Shown here one piece after another: positions 9,330 through 20,570 of a stretch of 64,000 nucleotides of DNA (position 1 is the first letter of the stretch; each line of letters begins with the position of its first letter). The notes below the pieces were generated by a model, which searched no databases, had not been told where the DNA came from, and saw only the letters and a program-made list of their open reading frames with translations. The DNA is taken from positions 5,210,447 through 5,274,446 of the forward strand of contig NZ_CP083986.1 in assembly GCF_020172685.1 (NCBI RefSeq), read 5' to 3'. A program made the position numbers and the translations under genes. Origin of the DNA: [Mycobacterium] nativiensis (lineage in GTDB: Bacteria > Actinomycetota > Actinomycetes > Mycobacteriales > Mycobacteriaceae).

Positions 9330-12300
9330 GCGCGCCGTCCCCGCAGCCCGCGCGTCCGGAGCTGACCGACGCCGCAGTGGTGTCGCGGTCCTGGGGGATG
9401 GCGCTGGCCACCCTGGTCAGCCGGATCACCGGCTTCGTCCGCATCGTGCTGTTGGCGGCGATCCTCGGAGCGGCACTGTCGAGTGCCTTCTCGGTGGCCA
9501 ACCAACTGCCGAACCAGATCGCGGCGCTGGTGCTGGAGGCGACCTTCACCGCGATCTTCGTCCCGGTGCTGGCCCGCGCCGAACGCGACGACCCCGACGG
9601 CGGCACCGCGTTCGTGCGGCGCCTGGTCACGCTGGCCACCGCGCTGCTGCTGGCCACCACGGTGGTGTCGGTGGCGGCGGCGCCGCTGCTGGTCAGGCTG
9701 ATGCTGGGTGGCGACCCGCAGGTCAACGAGCCGCTGACGATCGCGTTCGCCTACCTGCTGCTGCCGCAGGTGATCTGCTACGGACTGTCGTCGGTGTTCA
9801 TGGCGATCCTGAACACCCGCAACATCTTCGGGGTACCGGCCTGGGCTCCGGTGGTCAACAACGTCGTCGCGATCGCCACCCTGGTGCTGTATCTGGCGGT
9901 GCCGGGGGAGCTCTCGGTCGACCCGGTGCGGATGGGCAACGCCAAGCTGCTGGTGCTGGGCCTGGGCACCACGGCGGGGGTGGTTGCCCAGACCGCGGTC
10001 CTGCTGGTGGCGATTCGGCGGGAACGGATCAGCCTGCGTCCGCTGTGGGGTATCGACGACCGGCTCAAGCGATTCGGCGCGATGGCCGCCGCGATGGTGC
10101 TGTACGTGTTGATCAGCCAGATCGGGCTGGTGGTGACCAACCAGATCGCCAGCACGTCGGCGGCGTCCGGGCCGGCGATCTACTACTACGCCTGGCTGCT
10201 GCTGCAGCTGCCGTTCGGCATGATCGGCGTGACGGTGCTGACGGTGGTGATGCCACGGCTGAGCCGTAACGCGGCCGCCGGGGATGACCCCGCTGTGCTG
10301 GCCGACCTCTCCCTGGCCACCCGGCTGATGATGATCACGCTGATCCCGATCGTGGCGCTGATGACGGTCGGCGGACCGGCGATCGGCAGCGCGTTGTTCG
10401 CCTATGGCAACTTCGGCGACGTCGACGCCGGATACCTGGGCACCGCGGTCGCCATGTCGGCGTTCACGTTGATCCCATACGCCATGGTGCTGCTGCAGCT
10501 GCGGGTCTTCTACGCCCGTGAGCAGCCGTGGATTCCGATCGCGATGATCGTGGTGATCACCGCCGTGAAGATCATCGCGTCGGTGGCGGCCCCGCACCTG
10601 ACCGACAACCCGGATCTGGTGGCCGCCTACCTGGGGCTGGCCAATGGGCTGGGGTTCCTGGCCGGCGCGGCCGTCGGGCATGTGCTGCTGGGGCGTGCCC
10701 TGCGCCCGGTCAGCGGTCTGCTGCTGGGCCGGGACGTGATTCGCACGGTGCTGGTCACCGTGACGGCCTCTCTGTTGGCGGGGCTGGTCGCCGAGATCCT
10801 TGACCGGGTGCTCGGCCTGCGCGGGTTGACCGACCACGGCGCGGCCGGGTCAATGGTGCGCCTGCTGGTGCTCGCGCTGGTGATGCTGCCGATCATCGCG
10901 ACGGTCATGGTGCGGGCCCGAGTGCCCGAAGCCGTAGCAGCTCTGGCCGCGGTACGACGCAGACTCGCGCCGGATATCGGCCTGCCCAACCCGCCTTCCC
11001 GCGATCCTTACGTCCCGTACGCTGAGCACAATCGTTTGCCCACACCGGGCAGGGAATCGACCAACGATCCCACCTGGCATACGCCCCCGGCGGACAACGC
11101 CGGTGGCTGGACACCGAAAGGCGCGGAGGTGGCCAACAATCCTTCGGAGGGCGCGGGGGCGGGCGCCGCGCCGCAATCGGTTGCTCCGTCTAAGCCCGAG
11201 CGGCCTGCCGACGACAGCGCGGAACCGGTGGGACACGATGTGCAGCTGACACCCGGGCTGAGCATCGCCGGTGGCCGCTACCGGCTGCTGGTGCGACACG
11301 GCGCCACCGGTGTTCTGCAGTTCTGGCAGGCGCTGGACACCGCGCTGGACCGGCAGGTGGCCCTGACCTTCGTCGACCCCGAGCAGACCATGGCCGACGA
11401 TCAGCTCACTGGCATCCTGTCGCGCACCCAACGGCTCAGCCAGGTCGACCTGCCCGGGATCGCCCGGGTGCTCGACGTGGTGCGCATCGGCGCGGGCGGG
11501 CTCGTCGTCTCCGAATGGGTGCGCGGCGCATCCCTGCACGAGGTGGCCGGGACGGGACCGTCGCCGATCGGCGCGGCCCGCGCTATGCGATCCCTGGCCG
11601 CCGCCGCCGAGGCCGCCCACCAGAACGGCATCGCCCTGTCGATCGACCATCCGGCCCGGGTGCGGGTCAGCATCGACGGTGACGTCACTCTTGCCTTCCC
11701 GGCGACGCTGCCCAACGCCAAGCCCGAGGACGACATCCGCGGGATCGGCGCCACCTTGTACGCGCTGCTGGTCAACCGGTGGCCACTGCCGGAGTCCGGC
11801 GCCGACTGCGGACTGGCCCCGGCCGACCTCGACGCGGCCGGCAACCCGGTGAAGCCCGACTCGGTCAACCCGGAGATCCCGTTCCAGATCGCCGCGGCCG
11901 CCAGCCACGCGATCCAGTCGGACGGCGGGATCCGCGGCGCCTCGACGCTGTCGAACCTGCTGCAGCAGGCCACCGCGCTGCACGAACAGACCGAGCTGCT
12001 GGGCCCGGTCAGCGAAAGGGGCCCCGCACCGCGTCCAGCGCCTCCTCCGCCGGACGCCGAGATGCGGGCGGAGCGCCGCCGGCGCGTGCTGATCGGTGCC
12101 GGTATCGGCGGAGCCGTCATCCTGATCGCCCTGCTGGTACTGGCTTCGGTGCTCAACCGGATCTTCGGCGACGTCAACGGACTCGACAAGACGGAGCTGG
12201 GGCTGAGCAGCCCCTCGGTGTCGACGTCGCTGCCGGGTGCCGAAGCGCCGGGCACGGTGCGCCCGGTGCAGGCGACGGTCTTCTCCCCCGGCGGCGAGGC

Positions 12301-12700
12301 CGACCGGCCGCAGGACGCCGGACTGGCCATCGACGGCAATCCGGCCACCTTCTGGTCGACGGACACCTACTCCGATGCGGTGCCGTTCCCGAACTTCAAG
12401 AGCGGCGTGGGGCTGATGCTGCAGCTGTCCAAGCCCACCGTGATCGCCGGCGTCAACGTCAATGTCTCCAGCACCGGGACCAAGGTGGAGCTGCGCTCGT
12501 CATCTACTCCAAAGCCGGCGCGGCTCGAAGACACCACGCTGCTCGCGCCGGCCAAGACGCTGCAGCCCGGCGCCAACAAGATCTCCGCGGACTCCTCTGC
12601 GCCGACCACCAACCTGCTGGTGTGGATCTCCACCATGGGCAACACCGGCGGTGAGAGCCGCACTCAGATCTCCGAGATCACTGTGCAGGCGGCGTCCTAA
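9326..12700 (+). CDS. murJ: Lipid II flippase MurJ with pseudokinase and extracellular domain
   Basis: Fusion protein of 1124 residues. Residues about 15-560 form the MATE-like polytopic MurJ/MviN domain that moves lipid II across the membrane. After a polar linker, residues about 640-900 resemble a Ser/Thr kinase (GGRYRLLVRHGATGVLQFW) but lack recognisable HRD and DFG motifs, so it is a pseudokinase. A helix near 921-945 leads to an outer domain of sugar-binding (discoidin-like) type. In M. tuberculosis PknB phosphorylates this protein and FhaA then binds it; both partners are encoded in this window. The start overlaps DUF6049 (GTGA). Confidence 0.95.
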   Translation: MSAPSPQPARPELTDAAVVSRSWGMALATLVSRITGFVRIVLLAAILGAALSSAFSVANQLPNQIAALVLEATFTAIFVPVLARAERDDPDGGTAFVRRLVTLATALLLATTVVSVAAAPLLVRLMLGGDPQVNEPLTIAFAYLLLPQVICYGLSSVFMAILNTRNIFGVPAWAPVVNNVVAIATLVLYLAVPGELSVDPVRMGNAKLLVLGLGTTAGVVAQTAVLLVAIRRERISLRPLWGIDDRLKRFGAMAAAMVLYVLISQIGLVVTNQIASTSAASGPAIYYYAWLLLQLPFGMIGVTVLTVVMPRLSRNAAAGDDPAVLADLSLATRLMMITLIPIVALMTVGGPAIGSALFAYGNFGDVDAGYLGTAVAMSAFTLIPYAMVLLQLRVFYAREQPWIPIAMIVVITAVKIIASVAAPHLTDNPDLVAAYLGLANGLGFLAGAAVGHVLLGRALRPVSGLLLGRDVIRTVLVTVTASLLAGLVAEILDRVLGLRGLTDHGAAGSMVRLLVLALVMLPIIATVMVRARVPEAVAALAAVRRRLAPDIGLPNPPSRDPYVPYAEHNRLPTPGRESTNDPTWHTPPADNAGGWTPKGAEVANNPSEGAGAGAAPQSVAPSKPERPADDSAEPVGHDVQLTPGLSIAGGRYRLLVRHGATGVLQFWQALDTALDRQVALTFVDPEQTMADDQLTGILSRTQRLSQVDLPGIARVLDVVRIGAGGLVVSEWVRGASLHEVAGTGPSPIGAARAMRSLAAAAEAAHQNGIALSIDHPARVRVSIDGDVTLAFPATLPNAKPEDDIRGIGATLYALLVNRWPLPESGADCGLAPADLDAAGNPVKPDSVNPEIPFQIAAAASHAIQSDGGIRGASTLSNLLQQATALHEQTELLGPVSERGPAPRPAPPPPDAEMRAERRRRVLIGAGIGGAVILIALLVLASVLNRIFGDVNGLDKTELGLSSPSVSTSLPGAEAPGTVRPVQATVFSPGGEADRPQDAGLAIDGNPATFWSTDTYSDAVPFPNFKSGVGLMLQLSKPTVIAGVNVNVSSTGTKVELRSSSTPKPARLEDTTLLAPAKTLQPGANKISADSSAPTTNLLVWISTMGNTGGESRTQISEITVQAAS

Positions 12701-12752
12701 AGCACCCTGGCGCCCTGTGCACGGGTGAAGTGCCGCGCACTCGCCGGCTGGT

Positions 12753-12758
12753 TACTGT
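12753..12758 (+). promoter_or_regulatory. -10 (TACTGT) of a leaderless sigM transcript
   Basis: TACTGT ends 6 bases before the sigM ATG, and there is no purine-rich ribosome site. This fits leaderless transcription. No convincing -35 is visible. Confidence 0.45.
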
Positions 12759-12764
12759 CCGCCC

Positions 12765-13340
12765 ATGGGGCACCGGGACCGCAGCGACGCCGAGCTTCTG
12801 GCGGCCCATGTCGCCGGTGACCGCGGCGCGTTCGGTGAGCTCTACGGCCGGCACGAGCAGCGCCTGCGGCGCCTGGCTCGGCTCACCACCAGGTGCCGGG
12901 AGGACGCCGAGGACGCCCTGCAGGAGGCGATGCTCTCAGCGCACCGGGGCGCCGGCTCATTTCGCTATAACGCGGCCGTCGGCAGCTGGCTGCATCGCAT
13001 CGTGGTCAACGCCTGCCTGGATCGGTTGCGCCGCAACAGGCTTCACTGCACCGAGCTGGTTGACGACATCGCCGCGGTCAACGACCGCACCGCCGAGTGC
13101 GATACCGCGCTGGATGTGCGGGCGGCGCTGAGCCGCTTGCCGGCCGGACAACGTGCCGCGGTGGTGGCCGTCGACATGCACGGCTATTCGGTCGCCGACG
13201 CCGCCCGCGCCCTGGGCGTGGCCCAGGGCACCGTCAAGAGTCGCTGCGCCCGCGGCCGCGCCCGCCTGGCGGTCCTGCTCGGCCGGATAATCTCGGTAGC
13301 TGACGGCACCGATCCGGATCGGATCGGTCACTGTGCATAA
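12765..13340 (+). CDS. sigM: ECF RNA polymerase sigma factor SigM
   Basis: This 191-residue protein has the two ECF sigma domains. Region 2 runs from AELLAAHVAGDRGAFGELY through DALQEAMLSAHR and FRYNAAVGSWLHRIVVNACL. Region 4 runs from LSRLPAGQRAAVVAVDMHGY to ALGVAQGTVKSRCARGRARL, a helix-turn-helix. Position between murJ and the rsmA-trxB-trxC genes matches M. tuberculosis. The usual partner is the anti-sigma factor RsmA, which is shortened here (see next gene). Confidence 0.95.
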   Translation: MGHRDRSDAELLAAHVAGDRGAFGELYGRHEQRLRRLARLTTRCREDAEDALQEAMLSAHRGAGSFRYNAAVGSWLHRIVVNACLDRLRRNRLHCTELVDDIAAVNDRTAECDTALDVRAALSRLPAGQRAAVVAVDMHGYSVADAARALGVAQGTVKSRCARGRARLAVLLGRIISVADGTDPDRIGHCA

Positions 13341-13372
13341 CGGCAGAAGCGAATGGAAGCGGCGGCACCGCA

Positions 13373-13876
13373 ATGGACGCAGGTGATCGAGACACCCCGG
13401 CCCCCGCTGGGCGCCCGGCGCATTCCAGCCGGCCCCTGCCCCGGCTCAACCGGATCGCCGCCGCGGTAGGCGGCGCGGCCGCGCTGCTCGCCATCGGGGT
13501 GGGCACGGCGGCCCTGATCCGCTCCCCCGGCAACACCACCAGCGTTCCGCGCTCCTTCGACGCCATCACGGTGGCCTCCGAACCGAGCGCCGTACTGCCG
13601 CTGAGCCGACCGGAGATCCTCGCGCTGCTGGACCGCAGCCCGGAATACGGCGCCCTGGCCGATCCGGCCCGTCGGACCGGTTGCCTCGCCGGCCTGGGCT
13701 ACCCCGCCTCGACCCGCATCCTGGGCGCCCGGGAGATCGAGATCAACGGACATCCCGGTGTCGTGCTGCTGCTGGCCGGAGACTCATCCGACACGATCCT
13801 CGCCCTGGCGGTGGCCCCGAGCTGCAGTTCCGTGGATACCGGACTGCTGGCCGACACCACCGTGCGCCGGCCCTAG
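13373..13876 (+). CDS. rsmA: RsmA-like protein, anti-sigma domain apparently missing
   Basis: The protein has 167 residues: a short cytoplasmic part of about 28 residues, one membrane helix (IAAAVGGAAALLAIGVG), and an outer domain with LPLSRPEILALLDRSPEYG and RRTGCLAGLGYPAST. The outer part aligns well with remembered Rv3912. That protein is about 254 residues and has an N-terminal cytoplasmic anti-sigma domain. Only 32 bases separate sigM from this start, too few to hold it in any frame. The ribosome site is weak. Either the domain was lost or the assembly has a deletion. Confidence 0.8.
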   Translation: MDAGDRDTPAPAGRPAHSSRPLPRLNRIAAAVGGAAALLAIGVGTAALIRSPGNTTSVPRSFDAITVASEPSAVLPLSRPEILALLDRSPEYGALADPARRTGCLAGLGYPASTRILGAREIEINGHPGVVLLLAGDSSDTILALAVAPSCSSVDTGLLADTTVRRP

Positions 13877-13908
13877 CGGCGCCGGGGAACCCGTCCGTGG
13901 CGGTTCGG

Positions 13909-13934
13909 GGAACACCGCCGCCTACGCTGACGTT
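13909..13934 (+). promoter_or_regulatory. Predicted SigH-type promoter of trxB-trxC
   Basis: GGAAC (13909-13913) and GTT (13932-13934) are separated by 18 bases, the known SigH pattern in mycobacteria, where trxB2-trxC is SigH-dependent under thiol-oxidative stress. The site lies about 50 bases before the trxB ATG. Confidence 0.55.
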
Positions 13935-13984
13935 GGTAGCGCCTGTAGGCAGATCCGTGCGGATCCGAGAAGAAAGGGCCCTCG

Positions 13985-14986
13985 ATGTCCTCGCTGTCTG
14001 AGACACCGTCCCCCCACGATGTGATCGTCATCGGTTCCGGCCCGGCCGGGTACACCGCCGCGATCTACGCCGCCCGGGCACAGCTGGCCCCGCTGGTGTT
14101 CGAAGGAACCTCGTTCGGCGGTGCGCTGATGACCACCACCGAGGTGGAGAACTTCCCCGGCTTCCGCAACGGCATCATGGGGCCCGAGCTGATGGACGAG
14201 ATGCGCGAACAGGCGCTGCGCTTCGGCGCCGACCTGCGCATGGAGGACGTCGAGTCGGTGTCGTTGGACGGCCCGATCAAATCCGTGGTCACCGCGGACG
14301 GCGAGACCCACCGGGCCCGGGCGGTCGTGCTGGCCATGGGCGCCGCCGCCCGTTACCTGAACATCCCCGGCGAGCAGGAACTGCTGGGCCGCGGGGTGAG
14401 CTCGTGTGCCACCTGCGACGGATTCTTCTTCCGCGACCAGGACATCGCCGTGATCGGCGGCGGCGACTCGGCGATGGAGGAGGCCACATTCCTGACCCGA
14501 TTCGCCCGCAGCGTCACCCTGGTGCACCGCCGCGAGGAGTTCCGCGCGTCGAAGATCATGCTCAACCGAGCCCGGGAGAACGACAAGATCCGATTCCTCA
14601 CCAACGCCGTCCCGGTGGCGGTCGAAGGTGACGGCACCGTGACGGGGCTGCGGGTGCGCGACACCGTGACCGGCACGGAGACCACCCTGGCGGTGACCGG
14701 GGTGTTCGTCGCGATCGGCCACGATCCCCGCTCGGAGCTGGTGCGCGGCGCCGTCCAGCTCGACGCGGAGGGCTACGTGCAGGTCCAGCATCCGACCTCG
14801 CGCACCTCGCTGGAAGGCGTGTTCGCCGCCGGCGACCTGGTCGACCGCACCTACCGGCAGGCGATCACCGCCGCCGGAACCGGCTGTACGGCCGCGATCG
14901 ACGCCGAACGCTGGCTGGCAGAATCCGCCGACGCCGCCGAACCCGAAGACGCCGGAACCGAAACCCTGATGGGAGCCCCTCTGTGA
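13985..14986 (+). CDS. trxB: Thioredoxin reductase
   Basis: NADPH-dependent flavoenzyme of 333 residues that reduces thioredoxin. Seen are the FAD site [16 protein letters not shown] (about 17-32), the redox-active CATC (about 142-145), the NADPH site [10 protein letters not shown] and the C-terminal [28 protein letters not shown] precedes the ATG. It overlaps trxC by GTGA, so the reductase and its substrate are translated together. Confidence 0.97.
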   Translation: MSSLSETPSPHDVIVIGSGPAGYTAAIYAARAQLAPLVFEGTSFGGALMTTTEVENFPGFRNGIMGPELMDEMREQALRFGADLRMEDVESVSLDGPIKSVVTADGETHRARAVVLAMGAAARYLNIPGEQELLGRGVSSCATCDGFFFRDQDIAVIGGGDSAMEEATFLTRFARSVTLVHRREEFRASKIMLNRARENDKIRFLTNAVPVAVEGDGTVTGLRVRDTVTGTETTLAVTGVFVAIGHDPRSELVRGAVQLDAEGYVQVQHPTSRTSLEGVFAAGDLVDRTYRQAITAAGTGCTAAIDAERWLAESADAAEPEDAGTETLMGAPL

Positions 14987-15327
14987 CTGACAACCGCACG
15001 ACCGACAACGGCACCGTGAACGTCTCCGACGCCACCTTCGCCACGGACGTCCTGGCCAGCAGCAAACCCGTGCTGGTGGACTTCTGGGCCACCTGGTGCG
15101 GCCCCTGCAAGATGGTCGCTCCGGTGCTCGAGGAGATCGCCACCGAGCAGGCCGCCCAGCTCACCGTCGCGAAGCTCGACGTGGACGCCAACCCAGAGAC
15201 CGCCCGCGACTTCAACGTGGTCTCGATCCCCACCCTGATCCTGTTCAAGGACGGTCAACCGGTGAAGCGGATCGTCGGCGCCAAGGGCAAGGCCGCGCTG
15301 CTGCGGGAGCTCGCAGACGTCGTCTAG
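14983..15327 (+). CDS. trxC: Thioredoxin
   Basis: A 114-residue thioredoxin with [18 protein letters not shown]; the two cysteines of WCGPC exchange disulfides with cytoplasmic proteins. The cis-proline loop is present ([11 protein letters not shown]). The GTG start overlaps the trxB stop by four bases. Together with trxB and the SigH-like promoter it forms a disulfide-stress operon. Confidence 0.97.
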   Translation: MTDNRTTDNGTVNVSDATFATDVLASSKPVLVDFWATWCGPCKMVAPVLEEIATEQAAQLTVAKLDVDANPETARDFNVVSIPTLILFKDGQPVKRIVGAKGKAALLRELADVV

Positions 15328-15472
15328 GCCCCGTCGACCGGTGCCTCAATCCGGCCCCGCCGTTTTCCGAAAATTGCCGAGCATCTGAGACAATGCTGGC
15401 TAACCTGCTGGCAACCGCCAGGCATGTTTCCGCTGCCACAACCGCCACAGCGACCTCGGGAGGGCTTACGTA

Positions 15473-16693
15473 ATGTCGGGTCGGCATCGCGGCGCGCCGG
15501 ACGCCCTGCGCCGCGGCGACCGCAGCGGCGCCGTCGTCGAGATTCGGGCGGCGCTGGCCGCGCTGGGCCTGGTGGACAGCCCCGACGCGGACCTGAGCAC
15601 CGGCAAACACGTGGCACTGGACGTCTTCGACGACGCCCTCGACCAGGCGGTGCGCGCGTTTCAGCAGCACCGCGGACTGCTCGTCGACGGCGTGATCGGC
15701 GAGGCCACCTACCGTGCACTGAAGGAGGCGTCCTACCGGCTGGGCGCCCGTATCCTCAACCACCAATTCGGGGCGCCGATGTATGGCGACGACGTAGCCA
15801 CCCTGCAGGCCCGCCTGCAGGATCTGGGTTTCTACACCGGCATGGTCGACGGCTACTTCGGGATTCAGACCCACAACGCGTTGATGTCCTACCAGCGGGA
15901 GTACGGCCTGTGCGCAGACGGTATCTGCGGACCGGAAACGTTGCGCTCGTTGAACTTCCTGGCCTCGCGGGTGAGCGGCGGTTCCCCGCACGCGATCCGC
16001 GAGGAAGAGTTGGTGCGACGGTCCGGGCCACGGCTGTCCGGCAAGCGGATCGTCATCGATCCGGGCCGCGGCGGCAGCGACCACGGCCTGATCACCCAGA
16101 CGCCGTCGGGTCCCATCAGCGAGGCAGACATCTTGTGGGACTTGGCAAGTCGGTTGGAAGGCCGGATGACGGCGATCGGGATGGAGACTTTCCTGTCCCG
16201 GCCGCACAGCCGCGGCCCGTCAGACACCGAACGTGCCGCGACCGCGAACGCGGTGGGCGCCGACCTGATGATCAGCCTGCGCTGTGCAGCTCACACGAGT
16301 CCGGCGGCCAACGGGGTCGCGTCATTTCATTTCGGCAATTCGCATGGCTCGGTGTCCACCATCGGCCGTAACCTCGCGGACTTCATTCAGCGAGAGATCG
16401 TGGCCCGCACCGGATTACAGGACTGCCGGGCCCACGGCCGGACCTGGGATCTGTTGCGCCTGACCCGGATGCCCACCGTCGAGGTCGACGTCGGCTACAT
16501 CACCAGTCCGCGTGACCGCGGGATGCTGACCTCCCCGGCCACCCGCGACGCCATCGCCGAGGGGATGCTCGCCGCGGTCAAGCGGCTGTACCTGCTCGGC
16601 AAGAACGACCGCCCGACCGGCACCTTCACCTTCGCCGAGCTGCTGGCTCACGAATTGTCGGTGGAACGGACCAGCCGGCTCACCGGCGGTTAG
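15473..16693 (+). CDS. cwlM: CwlM, PknB-substrate regulator of peptidoglycan synthesis (amidase-like)
   Basis: The protein has 406 residues and no signal peptide. Two peptidoglycan-binding type 1 repeats (about 10-85 and 95-165) precede an amidase_3-type domain (about 190-385). The zinc motif is altered: IDPGRGGSDHG has Arg where active amidases have His. That fits published work in which CwlM is not a lytic enzyme but a cytoplasmic regulator that activates MurA when phosphorylated by PknB. GGGAGGG lies 8 bases before the ATG. The stop lies inside the tandem hairpin repeat at 16685. Confidence 0.93.
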   Translation: MSGRHRGAPDALRRGDRSGAVVEIRAALAALGLVDSPDADLSTGKHVALDVFDDALDQAVRAFQQHRGLLVDGVIGEATYRALKEASYRLGARILNHQFGAPMYGDDVATLQARLQDLGFYTGMVDGYFGIQTHNALMSYQREYGLCADGICGPETLRSLNFLASRVSGGSPHAIREEELVRRSGPRLSGKRIVIDPGRGGSDHGLITQTPSGPISEADILWDLASRLEGRMTAIGMETFLSRPHSRGPSDTERAATANAVGADLMISLRCAAHTSPAANGVASFHFGNSHGSVSTIGRNLADFIQREIVARTGLQDCRAHGRTWDLLRLTRMPTVEVDVGYITSPRDRGMLTSPATRDAIAEGMLAAVKRLYLLGKNDRPTGTFTFAELLAHELSVERTSRLTGG

Positions 16694-16796
16694 CGAGCCT
16701 CGACGAAGGAGAGGCGACGCTGAACCGCCGCATCAAACCCGGCGGTTAGCAAGCCCCGACGAAGGAGAGGCGACGCTGAACCGCCGCATCAAACCC
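16685..16796. terminator. Tandem 56-bp hairpin repeat between convergent genes
   Basis: Units 16685-16740 and 16741-16796 differ at two bases only. Each contains GGCGGTT and AACCGCC as a perfect outer stem with inner pairings AGCG/CGCT and GCCTC/GAGGC around GACGAAGGA. Both differences in unit 2 fall in stem positions and weaken pairing, so unit 1 looks like the parent. The array holds the cwlM stop and the stop of the convergent Rv3916c-like gene. It probably acts as a two-way terminator or mRNA end; there is no T-run. Confidence 0.7.
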
Positions 16797-17547
16797 GGTT
16801 CCTGACCGACACCGCCGGCACGGGTGTCGCCGGGGCGCCCGCTCCGACCGGCTGCTGTAGCCGTGAGCTTTCCAACAGCCGCTCCAGCGCCGCCTCCACC
16901 TCCGCCTTCCAGCCGAGGCCCTTGTCCAGTTCCAGGCGCAGCCGGGGAAAGTACCGGTGCGGTGCCACCACGGTGAACCCGACATCGGTGAGGAAGTCGG
17001 CCTCGATGACGCAGTGCTCGATCGAACAGTCGCCGAGGGCTTCCAGTACCGGTGCGACATCGGGGGGAATTCTGCACGGATCCAGCAGCTCCCCCACCGC
17101 CGGGGTCCGGCCGAATGCCTCCAATGCCCGGACCCCGCGACGGACCAGCTCGCCGATCGCGTGCGCGATCAACTCCTCCGGCAGACCGTCGGCCATCGGG
17201 GCAGGATCGACGCCCATCGATGTCAGCAGGACGGCGTCCGCCGAGACCGGTGCCGTGGGGAACCGGTTCGCCCGGGGCACCGCCCGCGGCGGGGCATAGA
17301 GCACATAGCCGAGACAGGCCGGGTCCCCGACAACACGAGTGGCGGTCGTCGGGGAGGCGACCTGACCGCAGCAGCCCCACTCCAGCATGACCATGGAGAG
17401 CCAGGCTTCCTTCTCGAACTCAGGGTCCGACAGGTGCTCGTCGCTTCCGAGCGTGGCCGGGTCGACTTCCCAGAAGACGCAGCGGCGGGCGTGCTTGGGA
17501 AGCTGCTCGAAACCCTCGAGCCTCAGGGGTGCGATTCGGACAGACAC
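16789..17547 (-). CDS. Conserved hypothetical protein (Rv3916c-like)
   Basis: Protein of 252 residues, soluble, with a recognisable start SVRIAPLRLEGFEQLPKHAR and HARRCVFWEVDP. It is a conserved actinobacterial protein next to parB, with some look of an acetyltransferase-type fold (YVLYAPPRAVPRANRFP, VSADAVLLTSM). I do not assign a function. The GTG at 17547 has GGGAG 4 bases upstream; another GTG ten codons earlier is possible. The TGA is supplied by the tandem repeat at 16741-16796, so the C-terminal residues may differ from relatives. Confidence 0.85.
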   Translation of the reverse strand: MSVRIAPLRLEGFEQLPKHARRCVFWEVDPATLGSDEHLSDPEFEKEAWLSMVMLEWGCCGQVASPTTATRVVGDPACLGYVLYAPPRAVPRANRFPTAPVSADAVLLTSMGVDPAPMADGLPEELIAHAIGELVRRGVRALEAFGRTPAVGELLDPCRIPPDVAPVLEALGDCSIEHCVIEADFLTDVGFTVVAPHRYFPRLRLELDKGLGWKAEVEAALERLLESSRLQQPVGAGAPATPVPAVSVRNRV

Positions 17548-17593
17548 TGAACTCCCGGTCTCAACCCATGCTGCCACCGCTGACAGCCCCTTA

Positions 17594-17635
17594 AGGATAG
17601 GAGGATGGCGGCACCGGATGCCACTATCGGTGCCG
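17594..17635 (-). promoter_or_regulatory. Leader of Rv3916c-like gene: -10 candidate and hairpin
   Basis: In the 224-base gap between parB and the Rv3916c-like gene, TATCCT (complement of 17594-17599) is a -10 candidate. Just upstream is a perfect 8-bp inverted repeat CGGCACCG/CGGTGCCG (17609-17616 and 17628-17635). The hairpin could end parAB transcripts or bind a protein. The rest of the gap is fairly A+T-rich and shows no gene. Confidence 0.35.
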
Positions 17636-17771
17636 GTCGATGCCCGAAATTCTCGCGATGACGAAACCCGTTGCCAATCAACATATTTCGTTCTCCGATG
17701 AGAGTCCGGGGCACCTTACCGTCACAGTGACGTAATAGCCATTGGTCCTAGGACGCGGCTGTGCAGCGGCT

Positions 17772-18772
17772 TCAGGTCGTTGTCGAGTCCATCAGCGCGA
17801 CGATCCGCTGCAAGTCGTCGACGGAGCCGAATTCGACGACGATCTTGCCCTTACGCTTGCCGAGGCTGACGGTCACCCGGGTGTCGAAGGCCGTCGACAG
17901 CTTCTCCGCGAGGTCCTGCAGACCCGGCATCTGGATCGGCTTGCGCCGAGGCGCCGCCGGCGGTGTGGTGCCACCGCGGTTGGCCAGAGTGACGGCCTCC
18001 TCGGTCGCTCGGACCGACAATCCCTCGGCGACGATGCGCGCCGCCAGTGCCTCCTGCGCCTCGGGACCGGCCTCCAACGACAGCAGGGCACGAGCGTGGC
18101 CGGCCGACAGGACCCCCGCGGCTACCCGGCGCTGCACCGCGATCGGCAGCCGCAGCAGACGGATCATGTTGGTCACCAAGGGCCGGGAGCGCCCGAGCCG
18201 GGTGGCCAGCTCTTCGTGGGTGACACCGAACTCCTCCAGCAACTGCTGGTAGGCCGCCGCCTCTTCCAACGGGTTCAACTGCACCCGGTGGATGTTCTCC
18301 AGCAGTGCATCGCGCAGCAGGTTGTCGTCCTCGGTCTCCCGCACGATGGCCGGGATGGTCTCCAGGCCGGCACGCTGGGAAGCCCGCCAACGCCGCTCCC
18401 CCATCACCAACTGGTAACGCGGCGCCCCGGGCGCGGCACCGGGCAGTGCGCGCACCACGATCGGCTGCATGAGTCCGAATTCCCGGATGGAGTGCACGAG
18501 CTCGGCCAGCGCCTCGTCGTCGAAAACCTGGCGGGGCTGACGGGGGTTCGGCTCGATGTCGCTCGGGCTGATCTCCCGATAGACCGCCCCCGCCTCGACG
18601 GGCGGGCTCGCCGGGGTGCCGCCACCCAGCACCACGTCGGCTGCGGCGTCACCCATGCGCGGCCCCAGACCGGCGCTGCGGTCTGCCGCGGTCTCGGCTC
18701 CGTCGACCGGCCCGGTCGGGATCAGCGACGCCAGGCCGCGGCCCAGGCCGCCCTTCTTTCGCGACGGTCCGG

Positions 18773-18776
<4 letters not shown>
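17772..18776 (-). CDS. parB: Chromosome partitioning protein ParB
   Basis: This 334-residue CTP-dependent clamp loads at parS and spreads. Features in order: [11 protein letters not shown] (ParA-contact N-terminus), the ParB/Srx domain with [13 protein letters not shown] (CTP-binding motif), [14 protein letters not shown], a helix-turn-helix ([23 protein letters not shown]) and the C-terminal dimer domain. The ATG overlaps the parA stop (ATGA). Three matching parS sites lie within 2 kb. Confidence 0.97.
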
Positions 18777-20538
<1,762 letters not shown>

Positions 20539-20570
20539 TTACTCAAGTGTAATTTCGGCTGCAGCGCCGG

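Noticed and set aside
9182..10837. Long minus-strand frame opposite murJ
   Set aside because: Composition is rich in His, Gln, Arg and Gly, typical of the shadow of a high-GC gene; murJ is clear on the plus strand.
13353..13440. Frameshift in rsmA hiding the missing N-terminal domain
   Set aside because: The distance from sigM is far too short to encode the domain in any frame; deletion is the simpler reading.
17605..17661. 18-codon plus-strand ORF after AGGAGG between the Rv3916c-like gene and parB
   Set aside because: The ribosome site touches the ATG, the ORF is very short and it lies within a hairpin; no support for coding.
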